Shown: piece by piece, positions 1 to 8,072 of the stretch | Layout of the letters: every line of letters begins with the position of its first letter | Numbering within the stretch: the stretch's first letter is position 1 | NCBI GenBank assembly: GCA_016793045.1 | Contig: JAEUKZ010000202.1 | Coordinates: 1-32,735 of the forward strand | DNA length: 32,735 nt | DNA from: Alphaproteobacteria bacterium | Lineage (GTDB): Bacteria; Pseudomonadota; Alphaproteobacteria; CACIAM-22H2 | Direction: 5' to 3' | The notes under the pieces: generated by a model | The model's database searches: none | Told to the model about the DNA's origin: nothing | What the model saw: the letters and a program-made list of their open reading frames with translations, nothing else | Position numbers and translations under genes: made by a program

Positions 1-277
1 CGCGACGAAGTTCACGATAGTTATAGATCTCACCGTTGAACGCGATGACGCGGCGGCCGTCGTGGCTGAGCATCGGCTGCTTGCCGGCACCGGAGGTGCC
101 GATAGCGCTGAGACGCCGATGGCCGAGAATGCAGAATCCAACTGAGGCTACCCACACCTCATCGCCGTCCGGGCCGCGATGGGCCAGGACCGCATTCATG
201 CGGCGCACAGCGGCGAATGCGGCGTCGCGTGCGGCAAATGACCGTATCGGCGGAAAGACTCCGGCGATGCTGCACAT
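1..277 (-). CDS. asnB: Asparagine synthetase (glutamine-hydrolysing), N-terminal fragment
   Basis: The 92 visible codons read leftward from the ATG at 275-277 and leave the window, so the gene is cut by the edge. The product starts MCSIAG, which leaves Cys2 as the N-terminal nucleophile of a class II glutamine amidotransferase. It continues with LAHRGPDG (residues 31-38), LGHRRLSAI (51-59), QPM (67-69) and FNGEIYNYREL (80-90). These are the standard glutaminase-domain motifs of AsnB-type enzymes, which take ammonia from glutamine to amidate aspartate with ATP. The usual third residue is Gly (MCGI) and here it is Ser. The synthetase domain is outside the window, so a specialised AsnB of a polysaccharide or exosortase locus is possible. 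The family call is firm and the exact role is not. Confidence 0.9.
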   Translation of the reverse strand, partial: MCSIAGVFPPIRSFAARDAAFAAVRRMNAVLAHRGPDGDEVWVASVGFCILGHRRLSAIGTSGAGKQPMLSHDGRRVIAFNGEIYNYRELRR

Positions 278-558
278 GCGATGGTTGTCCACCGCCCCGT
301 ACCTGACTAGGCGCACCGCGAACGGTCAAGCAACTGGCCTTGCTGCGAACAGACCGGGGCACCGCCGCCCGAGGCATTTCAATTCATCCTGCGGTCGTCC
401 GCGCCGGCGCCCAGCCGTGACGACCGGTGAGGGGCCGACGCGGCAATCGCAAGGAGAGCAGTGGTCCGAACGACGGGCAGCCATTCCACCCGCAAGACGC
501 GACCGTTCCGGCCGCGAAGCGGCTCCGCCTCGAACCGAACGCGCATCAGGTCATGCCG
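278..558. other. Intergenic stretch between patatin-like and asnB genes
   Basis: This gap of about 280 bases separates two minus-strand genes and should hold the promoter and leader of the asparagine synthetase gene. Open frames across it have no recognisable domain and are composition-driven. I see no convincing -35/-10 pair, hairpin terminator or repeat. Confidence 0.5.
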
Positions 559-2010
559 CTAATTGGCCCTGAAGCGGACACCGCGGGCATCCGGGCCGAG
601 TTCGCGCCGAAAGGTCGCGAGGTCGCCCGAATTGCGGGTCTGGTCCTCGCCGACGGCGATCAGTTCGTCGATCGTCTCCTTCGGCAGCGTGAGCGTCGTC
701 GGCGTCAGCTGAAGGCGGCGGCGCTGCGCTGCATCGACAATCTGGCCGAGGCCGAGCCGAACAAAGTAGCTGCGGACGTCATCGCAAGGATGGCCGTCGA
801 TCGTGCGCGCTGTTGCACAGCGGACCTCGCTCAATCGTCGCGCGAATCGACTGAGTTCCTCGCGGGCAAGCAATTCGGTTTCGAAATTGTACTGGTTCAT
901 CGGCGTACCGGTCGTCGCGTTGAGGATCTGCGCAAGTCCGGTCACGGTCCGTCGTTGCGCCCAGGAATCGTCGATCTGCCCTGCACCATCGACTGATATG
1001 AGCAGCACGCGGCGTGTGCGATTCGAGAAGCGCGCGCGCATCGTAGCCGGAGTGCCCAGGATGATCAGGCCGTTGATCACACCGCGCAGGGCGAGATTGT
1101 CCGAGACCCCGCCGTCGAGAAGATGCGCGTAGCGCGCGCGGCGCCCGTCCATGTACTGCTCGATCGACGTCCTGACGAAGCGGCTTCGCGACAAGGGATC
1201 GCCGTTCGTCCGGTCCCCTTCCTCGGCCTCCCGCAGGGCGGCAGGACGGCGGCCGCCGCAGCGGTCGGCATGGTTCGCGACCGTGATCGGCGTGAACAGC
1301 ACCGGCACCCCGGCCGACGCCGCGACTGCGCGCGCCACCGGCATCCGGGAAAGGTCGGAGCACAGCACGTCGAACTGGTCCTGGCTGAACGTGAAGGCGG
1401 TGCCGAAGCTGATGTCGGTCGCGTTGACGAGAAGCATGGGCCGCCCTCGCCGCTGAAGATCGGCATAGGTGGCGCCGTGATACATGCGGCGGTCATAGAT
1501 CGCCTGCATCGCATCGTTGGTGCCGTAGTTCGGATCGAACAGCCACTGCCAGTTCCACGGAAGGAGATAAATCCCGTAAACCTCGGCGTTGATGTCGCGC
1601 CGGAGGAAGTCGGATTCGAAGTCGGTGAAGAGCCGCTCGCGATGCAGCCCGTAATACGCCGCGATCATGCTTCCGCCAGATACCGACGAGATGATGTCGA
1701 TCTCGTCGAGCAGGCGGCGGTCCCGGCCGCCCGAGCGGACCGTCGTGTCGCGCAGGCCCTTGAAGACCCCGAGCGACAGTGCCGCCGATCGCGCCCCTCC
1801 GCCCGACAATGCGAGGATCACGATCATCTCGCTCGACCCGTCGTTGGCGGCCAGCGACGCGAGCCGATACCCGCCTTCGGTGATCGTCCGGGCACCCTCC
1901 GGAGCGAGTTGCTCGGGTGCGAGCGGCACGTTGAGGGCGACGGGCGCGCAAGCGGCGAGCGCGAGGGTCACGCCGACGATCGCCGACCGAAGCGAGCGGC
2001 AATACCGCAT
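559..2010 (-). CDS. Patatin-like phospholipase, predicted lipoprotein
   Basis: The product is a 483-residue acyl hydrolase predicted to sit on a lipid anchor in the envelope. An N-terminal hydrophobic signal ends in the lipobox LAAC with the lipid-carrying Cys at residue 21. The patatin fold is marked by the oxyanion motif SGGGAR (about 69-74), the nucleophile elbow SVSGGS with Ser111, and the catalytic Asp in DGGVSDN (Asp299). The first Gly of the usual GxSxG is Ser here. I chose the ATG at 2008-2010 because AAGGGGGA lies just upstream. An in-frame GTG at 2028 would add six residues between that Shine-Dalgarno and the signal peptide. Substrate (phospholipid or lysophospholipid) is unknown. 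The gene is the most downstream member of the minus-strand envelope run, followed only by asnB. Confidence 0.85.
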   Translation of the reverse strand: MRYCRSLRSAIVGVTLALAACAPVALNVPLAPEQLAPEGARTITEGGYRLASLAANDGSSEMIVILALSGGGARSAALSLGVFKGLRDTTVRSGGRDRRLLDEIDIISSVSGGSMIAAYYGLHRERLFTDFESDFLRRDINAEVYGIYLLPWNWQWLFDPNYGTNDAMQAIYDRRMYHGATYADLQRRGRPMLLVNATDISFGTAFTFSQDQFDVLCSDLSRMPVARAVAASAGVPVLFTPITVANHADRCGGRRPAALREAEEGDRTNGDPLSRSRFVRTSIEQYMDGRRARYAHLLDGGVSDNLALRGVINGLIILGTPATMRARFSNRTRRVLLISVDGAGQIDDSWAQRRTVTGLAQILNATTGTPMNQYNFETELLAREELSRFARRLSEVRCATARTIDGHPCDDVRSYFVRLGLGQIVDAAQRRRLQLTPTTLTLPKETIDELIAVGEDQTRNSGDLATFRRELGPDARGVRFRAN

Positions 2011-2185
2011 ACATCCCCCTTCGGCCACATCGGCCCCCTGCCGGTCCGTTGCATCGATCTCTGAAGCGCGCGTCGATCGATGCCGCGAGTCGGCGACGAA
2101 CGATGACGATCACGAGATCTTCAGGCAGCGCGAGGCAGACGGAGCATCCCGTCTCGCCACCGCCGCCGGGTTGAAGATCTTGCCG

Positions 2186-2572
2186 TCAGCCAAAGATCCG
2201 CCAACGTCCGTCGCTGCCCCTGCACCACAGCAGGATCACGACTTCGGACTGGGCACTCGCGCGACCGAGGGTGCGATACTCGAGCTGCCGGCACTGCTGA
2301 CCACGACGGGCAACCTCACTCATCAGCGTGATCGTGCCGCGGTTGCCGGTGCGCGCATTCTCCCACTCGACCGCCCGTGGATCGGACGGGCCGTCGAGAA
2401 GGCTTCGGCCGCGGTCGCCCACGATCTGCGCGTCGCCCGGCCCCGGGCGAAAGGTGCCGAAGGTCAACCCGTACTGCGCATGCGCGGCCGTGCTCGACGC
2501 GATCGCTGCAATGGAAGCCAGTACGGCTGCCGCTGCAATCTTGGCGGCCGTATCCACGAAACGGAAAGCCAT
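2186..2572 (-). CDS. Small secreted protein with 17 kDa surface-antigen-like domain
   Basis: The 128-residue product has a Sec signal peptide with cleavage predicted after AHA (residue 32). The mature part carries WENARTGNRGT (70-80), GQQCRQ (91-96) and a terminal CRGSDGRWRIFG. That spacing of W-N-TG-G, G-CR and CR-DG-W resembles the C-terminal domain of the rickettsial 17 kDa antigen/RT0821-type surface proteins. It lacks the glycine-zipper and lipobox found in full family members. Cys94 and Cys117 could form a disulfide. The ATG at 2570-2572 has AAGGAG about ten bases upstream. It lies 106 bases from the HdeA-like gene on the same strand. The role is unknown; a periplasmic or surface envelope protein is the safe description. 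Confidence 0.7.
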   Translation of the reverse strand: MAFRFVDTAAKIAAAAVLASIAAIASSTAAHAQYGLTFGTFRPGPGDAQIVGDRGRSLLDGPSDPRAVEWENARTGNRGTITLMSEVARRGQQCRQLEYRTLGRASAQSEVVILLWCRGSDGRWRIFG

Positions 2573-2678
2573 AGCGGGTCACTCCTTGAAGGGACGAGAT
2601 GAGCCGGCTGCGGGCACCGCCCTACCCCTGATGCCGGGCCGATCGAATGGCGGGCGCCTCAGTGCCGTGTTCGAAGCT

Positions 2679-3062
2679 TCACTGGCGGGGTCGTGTTGCC
2701 ACCCGCTGTGGAACGAGCGCTGCCCTGAACGACTGCGCGATCGGCATTGCCGGACGGGCCGCGCATTCCGCCATCGCGTTGGCGATCCGGCGTTCGAGCT
2801 GCGCGGTGTCGACGACCCGAATTCCCGCTCGCGCCGCGAGGTAGCCGTAGTAGAACATCGCCGCGTGCGAGCGGTCGTCGTCCGACAGCCCGACGAGATG
2901 CGCGCAATCCTCCTGCTCGATGTTCCAAAGCCGGCCAGGTCGGTCCGGCGCAACCTCCGCTTGCTGCACGGCCGCAGCGCTCCGAGGCGCTGGCTGACCC
3001 GGCTGCTGGGCGCAGCCGGCGAGCGCTGCCGCGATTGCCGCAACGAGGATTCTGAACTTCAT
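2679..3062 (-). CDS. HdeA/HdeB-like lipoprotein
   Basis: The 127-residue product begins with a short lipoprotein signal, MKFRILVAAIAAALAGC, with lipobox LAGC and Cys17. After a linker comes a compact helical domain, about residues 50-105: EDCAHLVGLSDDDR, then FYYGYLAA, then a C-terminal helix ending AMAEC. Two cysteines (53 and 100) bracket the domain as the disulfide does in HdeA, the periplasmic acid-stress chaperone. The similarity is in pattern and size, so chaperone activity is inferred. The start is well supported by GGAGGGAG upstream of the ATG at 3060-3062. The same reading frame stays open upstream into the next gene without a stop (see findings). An unrelated small lipoprotein with a similar helical fold is the alternative. 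Confidence 0.68.
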   Translation of the reverse strand: MKFRILVAAIAAALAGCAQQPGQPAPRSAAAVQQAEVAPDRPGRLWNIEQEDCAHLVGLSDDDRSHAAMFYYGYLAARAGIRVVDTAQLERRIANAMAECAARPAMPIAQSFRAALVPQRVATRPRQ

Positions 3063-3102
3063 GGTCGCTCCCTCCAGGGTGGGCCGGCGCTTGGCGCCGA
3101 GG

Positions 3103-3891
3103 TCAGTAGCACGCGCCGCTGCGGCGGGCCGCGCCGCGCCGCGCCGCGCCGCCGACGCCGCCCGCCGCGGCTCCGATCGCTGCTCCACGCCCGGCATTCT
3201 CGGAGATCGCCCCGACCACGGCGCCGCGCGCAGCCCCCCGTGCCGCCCCCCGCAGCGGGCTTGCGTAGGCTTCGCATGGAGGCAAAGTCGCGGCCGGTAC
3301 GCCGGCAGGCGATGGTGCGGCTTGGGTTGACTGTGACGGGGATGCGCTCTGAAACGGTGGAGCGGCGGCTCCAGGCGGACCGGCCTGCGTCCGTCCCGGA
3401 GCTGCGCTTGCTCTTGCCGGGGTCGCCGCCGCCTGGACCCCGCGCGATCGCGCGTCGACCGCGCCAAGGGCGCGCCAAACGTCGTTGGGCTGGCGCGCAT
3501 AGGCGTCGCCGAGCGCCGCGGTCGCGCGGAGATCACGCGCAAGAATGCCGAGCAGGTCCGGCGCGTAGCGCGCGAGAAACTGCACGCCGGTATTCCATGT
3601 CGCCTTGAGCTCAGGCTCCGGCCGCGCCAATGCCGCAGCCGCCTCGGCGATATCGGCGGGATATCGGCACGCATCCATAAGCGCCGGGACCATCGATTGC
3701 GGCACGCCGCCGATCGGAGCCACCAGCGCCTCGAGCTGCGATGCCGACAAGTTCGCCGACGCCGGTTGCTCCGCCGCCGGCGTCGATGCCGCCGGCAAGG
3801 GCTGTGCCAGGATGGCCGTTGACGTAACACTCGAGAGCGTGACCGCTGCCGCAAGCGTGCGGATCACTCTCCCCTCGAAGCGGATCTTCAT
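3103..3891 (-). CDS. Exported DUF3300-like protein with C-terminal glycine zipper
   Basis: The product has 262 residues. An N-terminal signal sequence ends near LAQ (residue 30). Residues 57-88 (LVAPIGGVPQ, then MDACRYPADIAEA) match the N-terminal pattern of DUF3300 proteins, in which a conserved pocket of P, L and YP residues recurs. A Pro/Ala/Ser-rich linker follows. The last 50 residues are a Gly/Ala repeat (GAARGAARGAVVGAI, then GRGAAIGAAAGGVGG), a glycine-zipper pattern that usually inserts in or lies on membranes. The ATG at 3889-3891 has GGGGAGA seven bases upstream. The final codons contain a GCGCC tandem tract at 3131-3150. No enzymatic motif is visible. Function is unknown; envelope location is likely. 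Confidence 0.65.
   Translation of the reverse strand: MKIRFEGRVIRTLAAAVTLSSVTSTAILAQPLPAASTPAAEQPASANLSASQLEALVAPIGGVPQSMVPALMDACRYPADIAEAAAALARPEPELKATWNTGVQFLARYAPDLLGILARDLRATAALGDAYARQPNDVWRALGAVDARSRGVQAAATPARASAAPGRTQAGPPGAAAPPFQSASPSQSTQAAPSPAGVPAATLPPCEAYASPLRGAARGAARGAVVGAISENAGRGAAIGAAAGGVGGAARRGAARRSGACY
3131..3150. repeat. GCGCC pentanucleotide tandem repeat inside the DUF3300-like gene
   Basis: Four exact copies of GCGCC run from 3131 to 3150, followed by a partial GCC. The unit is five bases long, so gain or loss of a unit shifts the reading frame near the C-terminus of the minus-strand gene. Confidence 0.8.
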
Positions 3892-3948
3892 TGCAGATCT
3901 CCCCAGCGTGGTAACGTCCGAACTGCAGCCAGCGAACGCTCCACGCGA

Positions 3949-4812
3949 TCAGAACCGCATGTTCATGCCGAGCACGGGGCCGTGCTGCACCATGTTCCAT
4001 TCGAAGCGCCGCAGGCCGCTTCCCGTCCGGTAGTCCTGGCCGAGCGCGCGATAGCCGAACACGGCTTCGGCCTGACGGCCCATCATCGTGATGCGGTAGC
4101 TGGCGAGCCCGATCGTCTGCCAGGCGAAATCGGAGCCCAGGCCGAAGCCGCCGATGTCGCCGCGCAGCCGCATCGACCAGCGTTCGCTGAGATCGACGCG
4201 CACCCGGGCGCCGATGAACGGCTCCGCCCAGGTCTGATTGAGGCTTGCGTTCGGCCCGGCATTGAGACTCAGCTGCTGCGAGATCACGGAGATGCGCGCC
4301 CCAGCGAGCCCCTCAAGGACGACCGGGTTCGTGCGCATCGCAAGTGCATTGAACATGTCGAAGCGCGCCAGCGTGAGGGCGCCACCGATCTCGAAGATCC
4401 CGGCGTCGGACTGGAAGCGGCCGGTCCCAGGCCCCACCCCGAGGTTCTTGACGACCGCGTGGGTGTAGACGGCATCGACGATGATGCGCCAGTTGGCGCG
4501 CCCGATCTCCGCGTGCCCCATGAACCCGATCAGGCGGTCGGTGTTCCTCAGCGTGTCGAAGAAGCTGGCACTCACGTCGGATGAACTCGGACCCACCTGG
4601 GTGCGACCGTTCATGTTGAGAAGCCAGAGGTAGGGCGCGACCTCGACCTGCAGGCGATCCGCCGCCGGCGGCGAAGCGGTCGCGGCGTTTCCGCTCTGTG
4701 CCGACGCCGAGCCCGCTGCGGCAACCAGGAAAAGCCCACATGCCCAGGCCGTTCCGGCCGCCGCTCTCAGTCGGCGCGACGGTCCGCTTCTTGCGATCCT
4801 CGAATTCTTCAT
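3949..4812 (-). CDS. Outer-membrane beta-barrel protein
   Basis: The 287-residue product has an N-terminal signal ending ASA (about residue 38). The rest alternates polar and hydrophobic residues in strand-length blocks, and the protein ends in GMNMRF with a terminal Phe, as recognised by the BAM machinery. LQVEVAPYLWLLNMNG near the mature N-terminus resembles the first strand of small porin-like barrels seen in alphaproteobacteria. I prefer the ATG at 4810-4812 because it gives a normal signal peptide and has a G-rich stretch nine bases upstream. An in-frame ATG at 4828-4830 would add six residues. The gene sits downstream of the sulfatase on the same strand, so co-transcription is possible. 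Transport role is unknown. Confidence 0.7.
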   Translation of the reverse strand: MKNSRIARSGPSRRLRAAAGTAWACGLFLVAAAGSASAQSGNAATASPPAADRLQVEVAPYLWLLNMNGRTQVGPSSSDVSASFFDTLRNTDRLIGFMGHAEIGRANWRIIVDAVYTHAVVKNLGVGPGTGRFQSDAGIFEIGGALTLARFDMFNALAMRTNPVVLEGLAGARISVISQQLSLNAGPNASLNQTWAEPFIGARVRVDLSERWSMRLRGDIGGFGLGSDFAWQTIGLASYRITMMGRQAEAVFGYRALGQDYRTGSGLRRFEWNMVQHGPVLGMNMRF

Positions 4813-4896
4813 GGCTGCGCCCCCACGCATCGTTCCGCATTCTTGTCGTTGGAAGTCGGCGGCCGGGACGACACCGGCCGCACGCGATCGATCCTC

Positions 4897-6702
4897 TCAG
4901 CGCGCACCGGGCTGCGGGAAGTACCAGCGCCCATCGCGCAGCGGCAGGCTGCGGCCATCGTCGTTTCCGACCTCTTCGTCGATGCGCGCGGTGAGCTTGG
5001 CGTTGAGTGCCATGATCAATTCGCCGTTCGCCCGCATGTCCGCCGCAAGATTGCGCAGTTCGTCGGGATCGTTGCGCAGGTCGTAGAGTTCGAGATCGTT
5101 GTCCGCGACCAGCGCTTCGAGAGTTGTCGGCCGGTTGTGCCGCAATGGCGCGAAGTAGCGCGTGAAACGATAGCGGCCGTCGAAGATGCTGCGTAGCGCC
5201 CCGCGCCGGTTGAAGTCCGGCTGCGCGGCCATGAGCGCCTCCATCTTCTGTTGCGGCGGCACGGTCGGCGAGAGGATGACGGGCAGGACCCGCGCCGCCC
5301 ACGGTGCGTCGAGGTAGGAGAACATGTTGAAATTGAACAGCGCAGCGGGTCGCAGGGCATCGAAATCCGCCTGCTCCGGCGCCGAAAGGAGACGCGACAT
5401 GTCGCGGCCCTTCAGGCCCTCCGATGCGAGCGCCGCGGGTCGTCCTGCAATTCCGGTCAGGCCGATCAGCGTCGGCGCGATGTCGAGCTGCGACGTCACC
5501 GCCTTGCACGACTTTCCGCCCGGATAGGCCGGATGGAGAATCATCAGGGGAATGTGGTTCTGCTCCTTGTATGCGGTGGAGCCCTTGCCGCGCATCTGAT
5601 GCGCTCCGCCCAGTTCGCCGTGGTCCGCGGAGACGATCACGATCGTGTTCTGGTCGAGCCCGGTCGTCGCGAGGTCCTCGAGGAGCCGCACGATGTGCGC
5701 GTCGCTGTCGCGGATGCAGTTGAAGTGATAGTCCTGCAACGCCTTCCAGCGCCGGTCCTCGTTCGGCCACTGGCCGAGCAGGGTGTTCTGCGTCTCCTGG
5801 TACATGCGATGCGCCGGCGGCCGCCCCGGCGCGTCGAACGGCTGATTGCGCGATGCCGGCAGCGGGACGTTCCATTCCGCCTTGTAGAGTTCGTTTTCAG
5901 GCGCCGGCGCGATCGGCATCGCGGACTGCGCGGCCTGCACCGTGTTCCCCGGCGGGTCTGAATTGAAATACATGACGTCGTGCGGGTTCACGAGATTGAC
6001 CGCAAGGAACCAGGGCGTCCGCCGCGCCTTGAGATCCTGCGCCTTCGTGCGCAGCCATGCGGATGTCACGGCCGACGTGACTCCGTCGTAGATGTAGCCG
6101 CCATGCGCGCCGTCGATGATGTCGCCGAGGCCGACATAGTCTTCGAAGCCATACGACTTGATGATGTTCGAATAGTCCGCGAGGGGCACGTCGACGACGC
6201 GGTGCGCGCGATCGAGATTGAAGCTGAGATGCCACTTGCCGTGATACGCGGCGTGATAGCCAAGCTGCTGCATCCGCTTTCCGATCGTCGGCAGATCGGT
6301 CGACATGCTGGGTTGCCACGGCGCATCGAGATTGTCGAACACGCCGGTCTGCTGGATGTGCTGGCCGGTGTAGAGGACCGACCGCGCCGAAGAGCAGACG
6401 CACGAAGCGCCTTGATAGTTGGTGAACATGACGCCGCGCCGCTTCATGTACTCGCGGCCGGGAACCGGAAACGGCCAGTTCTCGAGGAAGTGCTCCTGGT
6501 CCACCAGGATGAAGAGGATGTTGTAGCCGGTCGGCGGGGCGGCGGGTGCCTGCGCCGGCGAGGGAAGCGAGCCGAGGGGCGCAGCCTGTGCCACCTGCGG
6601 ACTCGAGCCGGCCAGCAGCCCAGATCCAGTCGACGCGGCCGCCGCGCCGAGCAGCACCGCACGCCGCGAAGCACCGGAACCCTGTTCCTTGGCGTTATCC
6701 AT
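4897..6702 (-). CDS. Tat-exported sulfatase with atypical formylglycine motif
   Basis: The 601-residue product belongs to the alkaline phosphatase/sulfatase superfamily and probably hydrolyses a sulfate ester in the periplasm. The N-terminus carries a twin-arginine signal (SRRAVLLG, residues 12-19) ending near AQA. Metal-site and active-site motifs follow in family order: NILFILVDQ (61-69, metal Asp68), the modification site CSSAR (103-107) followed by SVLYTG, HGKWH (154-158), NPHD (239-242), and SADHGELGGAH (358-368, metal Asp360 and His361). The usual CxPxR core has Ser in place of Pro. GAGGAGG sits close before the ATG at 6700-6702. The AraC regulator gene lies directly upstream and the beta-barrel gene directly downstream, which may be an uptake partner. 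Substrate unknown. Confidence 0.88.
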   Translation of the reverse strand: MDNAKEQGSGASRRAVLLGAAAASTGSGLLAGSSPQVAQAAPLGSLPSPAQAPAAPPTGYNILFILVDQEHFLENWPFPVPGREYMKRRGVMFTNYQGASCVCSSARSVLYTGQHIQQTGVFDNLDAPWQPSMSTDLPTIGKRMQQLGYHAAYHGKWHLSFNLDRAHRVVDVPLADYSNIIKSYGFEDYVGLGDIIDGAHGGYIYDGVTSAVTSAWLRTKAQDLKARRTPWFLAVNLVNPHDVMYFNSDPPGNTVQAAQSAMPIAPAPENELYKAEWNVPLPASRNQPFDAPGRPPAHRMYQETQNTLLGQWPNEDRRWKALQDYHFNCIRDSDAHIVRLLEDLATTGLDQNTIVIVSADHGELGGAHQMRGKGSTAYKEQNHIPLMILHPAYPGGKSCKAVTSQLDIAPTLIGLTGIAGRPAALASEGLKGRDMSRLLSAPEQADFDALRPAALFNFNMFSYLDAPWAARVLPVILSPTVPPQQKMEALMAAQPDFNRRGALRSIFDGRYRFTRYFAPLRHNRPTTLEALVADNDLELYDLRNDPDELRNLAADMRANGELIMALNAKLTARIDEEVGNDDGRSLPLRDGRWYFPQPGAR

Positions 6703-6889
6703 CTGTTTCCTCCTCAGGACTTGACTGCCGCGACACTCTTGCGCGCGATCTGGCGCTAGGTTTCACACGCGACGGTCGACGCGGATATCCGATTTCCGCA
6801 GACGCGGAGGAAATACGGCGACGTGCGATGGCCAGATGCCGCGACGTCAGCCGGTCAGGACGCTGTATGGGGACCTTTCGGTCGCGCGA

Positions 6890-7897
6890 CTAGCGCCGGG
6901 CGCGTGCGAGCGTCTCCGACGGCTTTTCGCCGAACAGGCGGCTGTACTGCTCGGCGAATCGGCTGAGATGAAAGAAGCCGAGCGCCGTCGCGACTTCGGT
7001 GACCGTCGTGTCGCTGCATGGCTGCGCGAGCAGCCTGCGCACACGATTGAGCCGCATCGCCGTGATGTAGGACTTCGGCGGCAGGCCGAGACAATGCTTA
7101 AACGCGTCCTCAAGCGTCCGCAGGGGAACCCCGAGCGCCACGCAGAGCTCCGTCACCGTGGCCGGCGGTTCATCGCTCGAGCACACAAGCTCCTCGGCCT
7201 TGCGCACGATCCGCCGCCGCGCCGACCAGCCGCGAATCGGATCCGGCAGGCGGATCGCGCGCAGCAGCGCGTCCATCATCGCCCGGTCGAAGCGGCCGAG
7301 ATCGCCGAGAATGTGCGGAGATCCGACTGATTGACCACTGCCGCCGGCCCCTTCCTCGAGGATACTGCGCGAAAGCGCGACCACATCCGCATTGCTCGAC
7401 GTCAAGACTTGGCCGCGCCGGAGAATCTGCGACATGCGCTGGCCCAAGGCGGCGTCGGCCAACTCGTCGAGGCGATTCGCGGAGGCCGAGATCGTCAGGA
7501 AATTCGCGGCGGGCGGAAACTTGTAGTCGATCGCCTCGTAGGGATAGCGAACGGTGATCGAATCCGCGCCCATCGAGTGGTGGTTGATCGACATGGCACC
7601 GTCGCCGCTGACCAGCAGGCCGAACGCGTACGCCCCGCGCGGCATGAAGCCTGCGCCGGCAAAGGACTGCTGGTGACGGTGCAGGATCACCTGGACACCC
7701 GGGCTCGAAACGGAATCGAGCGCCGCGGAAAAGCGCCCGCTGGAGAGTTGATTGTAGCCAGCGTCCCACCCGACGCCCCGCAAGTGAGTCACGAACGCGT
7801 CGACGTCGCTCGTCGCCAGCGTGAACGAGCGAAGCGCCGAGCCCACTGGACCGGGCATTCTCTGCCCTGGCGATTGACTGGAGGACGGATGATTCAT
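6890..7897 (-). CDS. AraC-family transcriptional regulator
   Basis: The 335-residue product has an N-terminal effector-binding half, which shows no motif I can name, and a C-terminal AraC DNA-binding domain (about 230-330). In the latter, VTELCVALGVPLRTLEDAF is the first helix-turn-helix, KSYITAMRLNRVRRLL is the linking helix, and VTEVATALGFFHLSRFAEQY followed by LFGEKPSETL is the second. The layout resembles ethanolamine-regulator-like AraC proteins. The ATG at 7895-7897 has no strong ribosome-binding site. The gene is divergent from the beta-barrel gene at 8073 and upstream of the sulfatase, so either is a plausible target. The inducer is unknown. Confidence 0.88.
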   Translation of the reverse strand: MNHPSSSQSPGQRMPGPVGSALRSFTLATSDVDAFVTHLRGVGWDAGYNQLSSGRFSAALDSVSSPGVQVILHRHQQSFAGAGFMPRGAYAFGLLVSGDGAMSINHHSMGADSITVRYPYEAIDYKFPPAANFLTISASANRLDELADAALGQRMSQILRRGQVLTSSNADVVALSRSILEEGAGGSGQSVGSPHILGDLGRFDRAMMDALLRAIRLPDPIRGWSARRRIVRKAEELVCSSDEPPATVTELCVALGVPLRTLEDAFKHCLGLPPKSYITAMRLNRVRRLLAQPCSDTTVTEVATALGFFHLSRFAEQYSRLFGEKPSETLARARR

Positions 7898-7980
7898 CGA
7901 ACTGACTAGCGGAATATTTACCCGGGCGACGGCGCCGCGTCCAGTCCGCTTGGCGAGGCAAAGGAAATTTCTTTTCGATC

Positions 7981-8000
7981 TGCAAATGCTGGTGTTTGCA
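7981..8000. promoter_or_regulatory. Candidate operator TGCAAA-N8-TTTGCA
   Basis: A perfect six-base inverted repeat with an eight-base spacer lies in the 175-base divergent gap between the AraC gene and the plus-strand beta-barrel gene. The position and symmetry fit a regulator binding site. AraC proteins often bind direct repeats, so the partner is uncertain. Confidence 0.4.
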
Positions 8001-8072
8001 GATAACGGATAGTGGCCGCTTGACGACCGTAATAGTCAGTCGAAACGCGAAAATCTCAGTGGTTGTCCTTAA

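Noticed and set aside
427-996. Plus-strand open frame opposite the patatin-like gene
   Set aside because: It has no domain or credible start, and its composition follows from the minus-strand codons of the real gene.
2679-3854. Single 391-codon minus-strand gene covering the HdeA-like region
   Set aside because: The upstream two thirds is Arg-rich shadow of the DUF3300-like gene. A good ribosome-binding site and lipoprotein signal place the real start at 3062.
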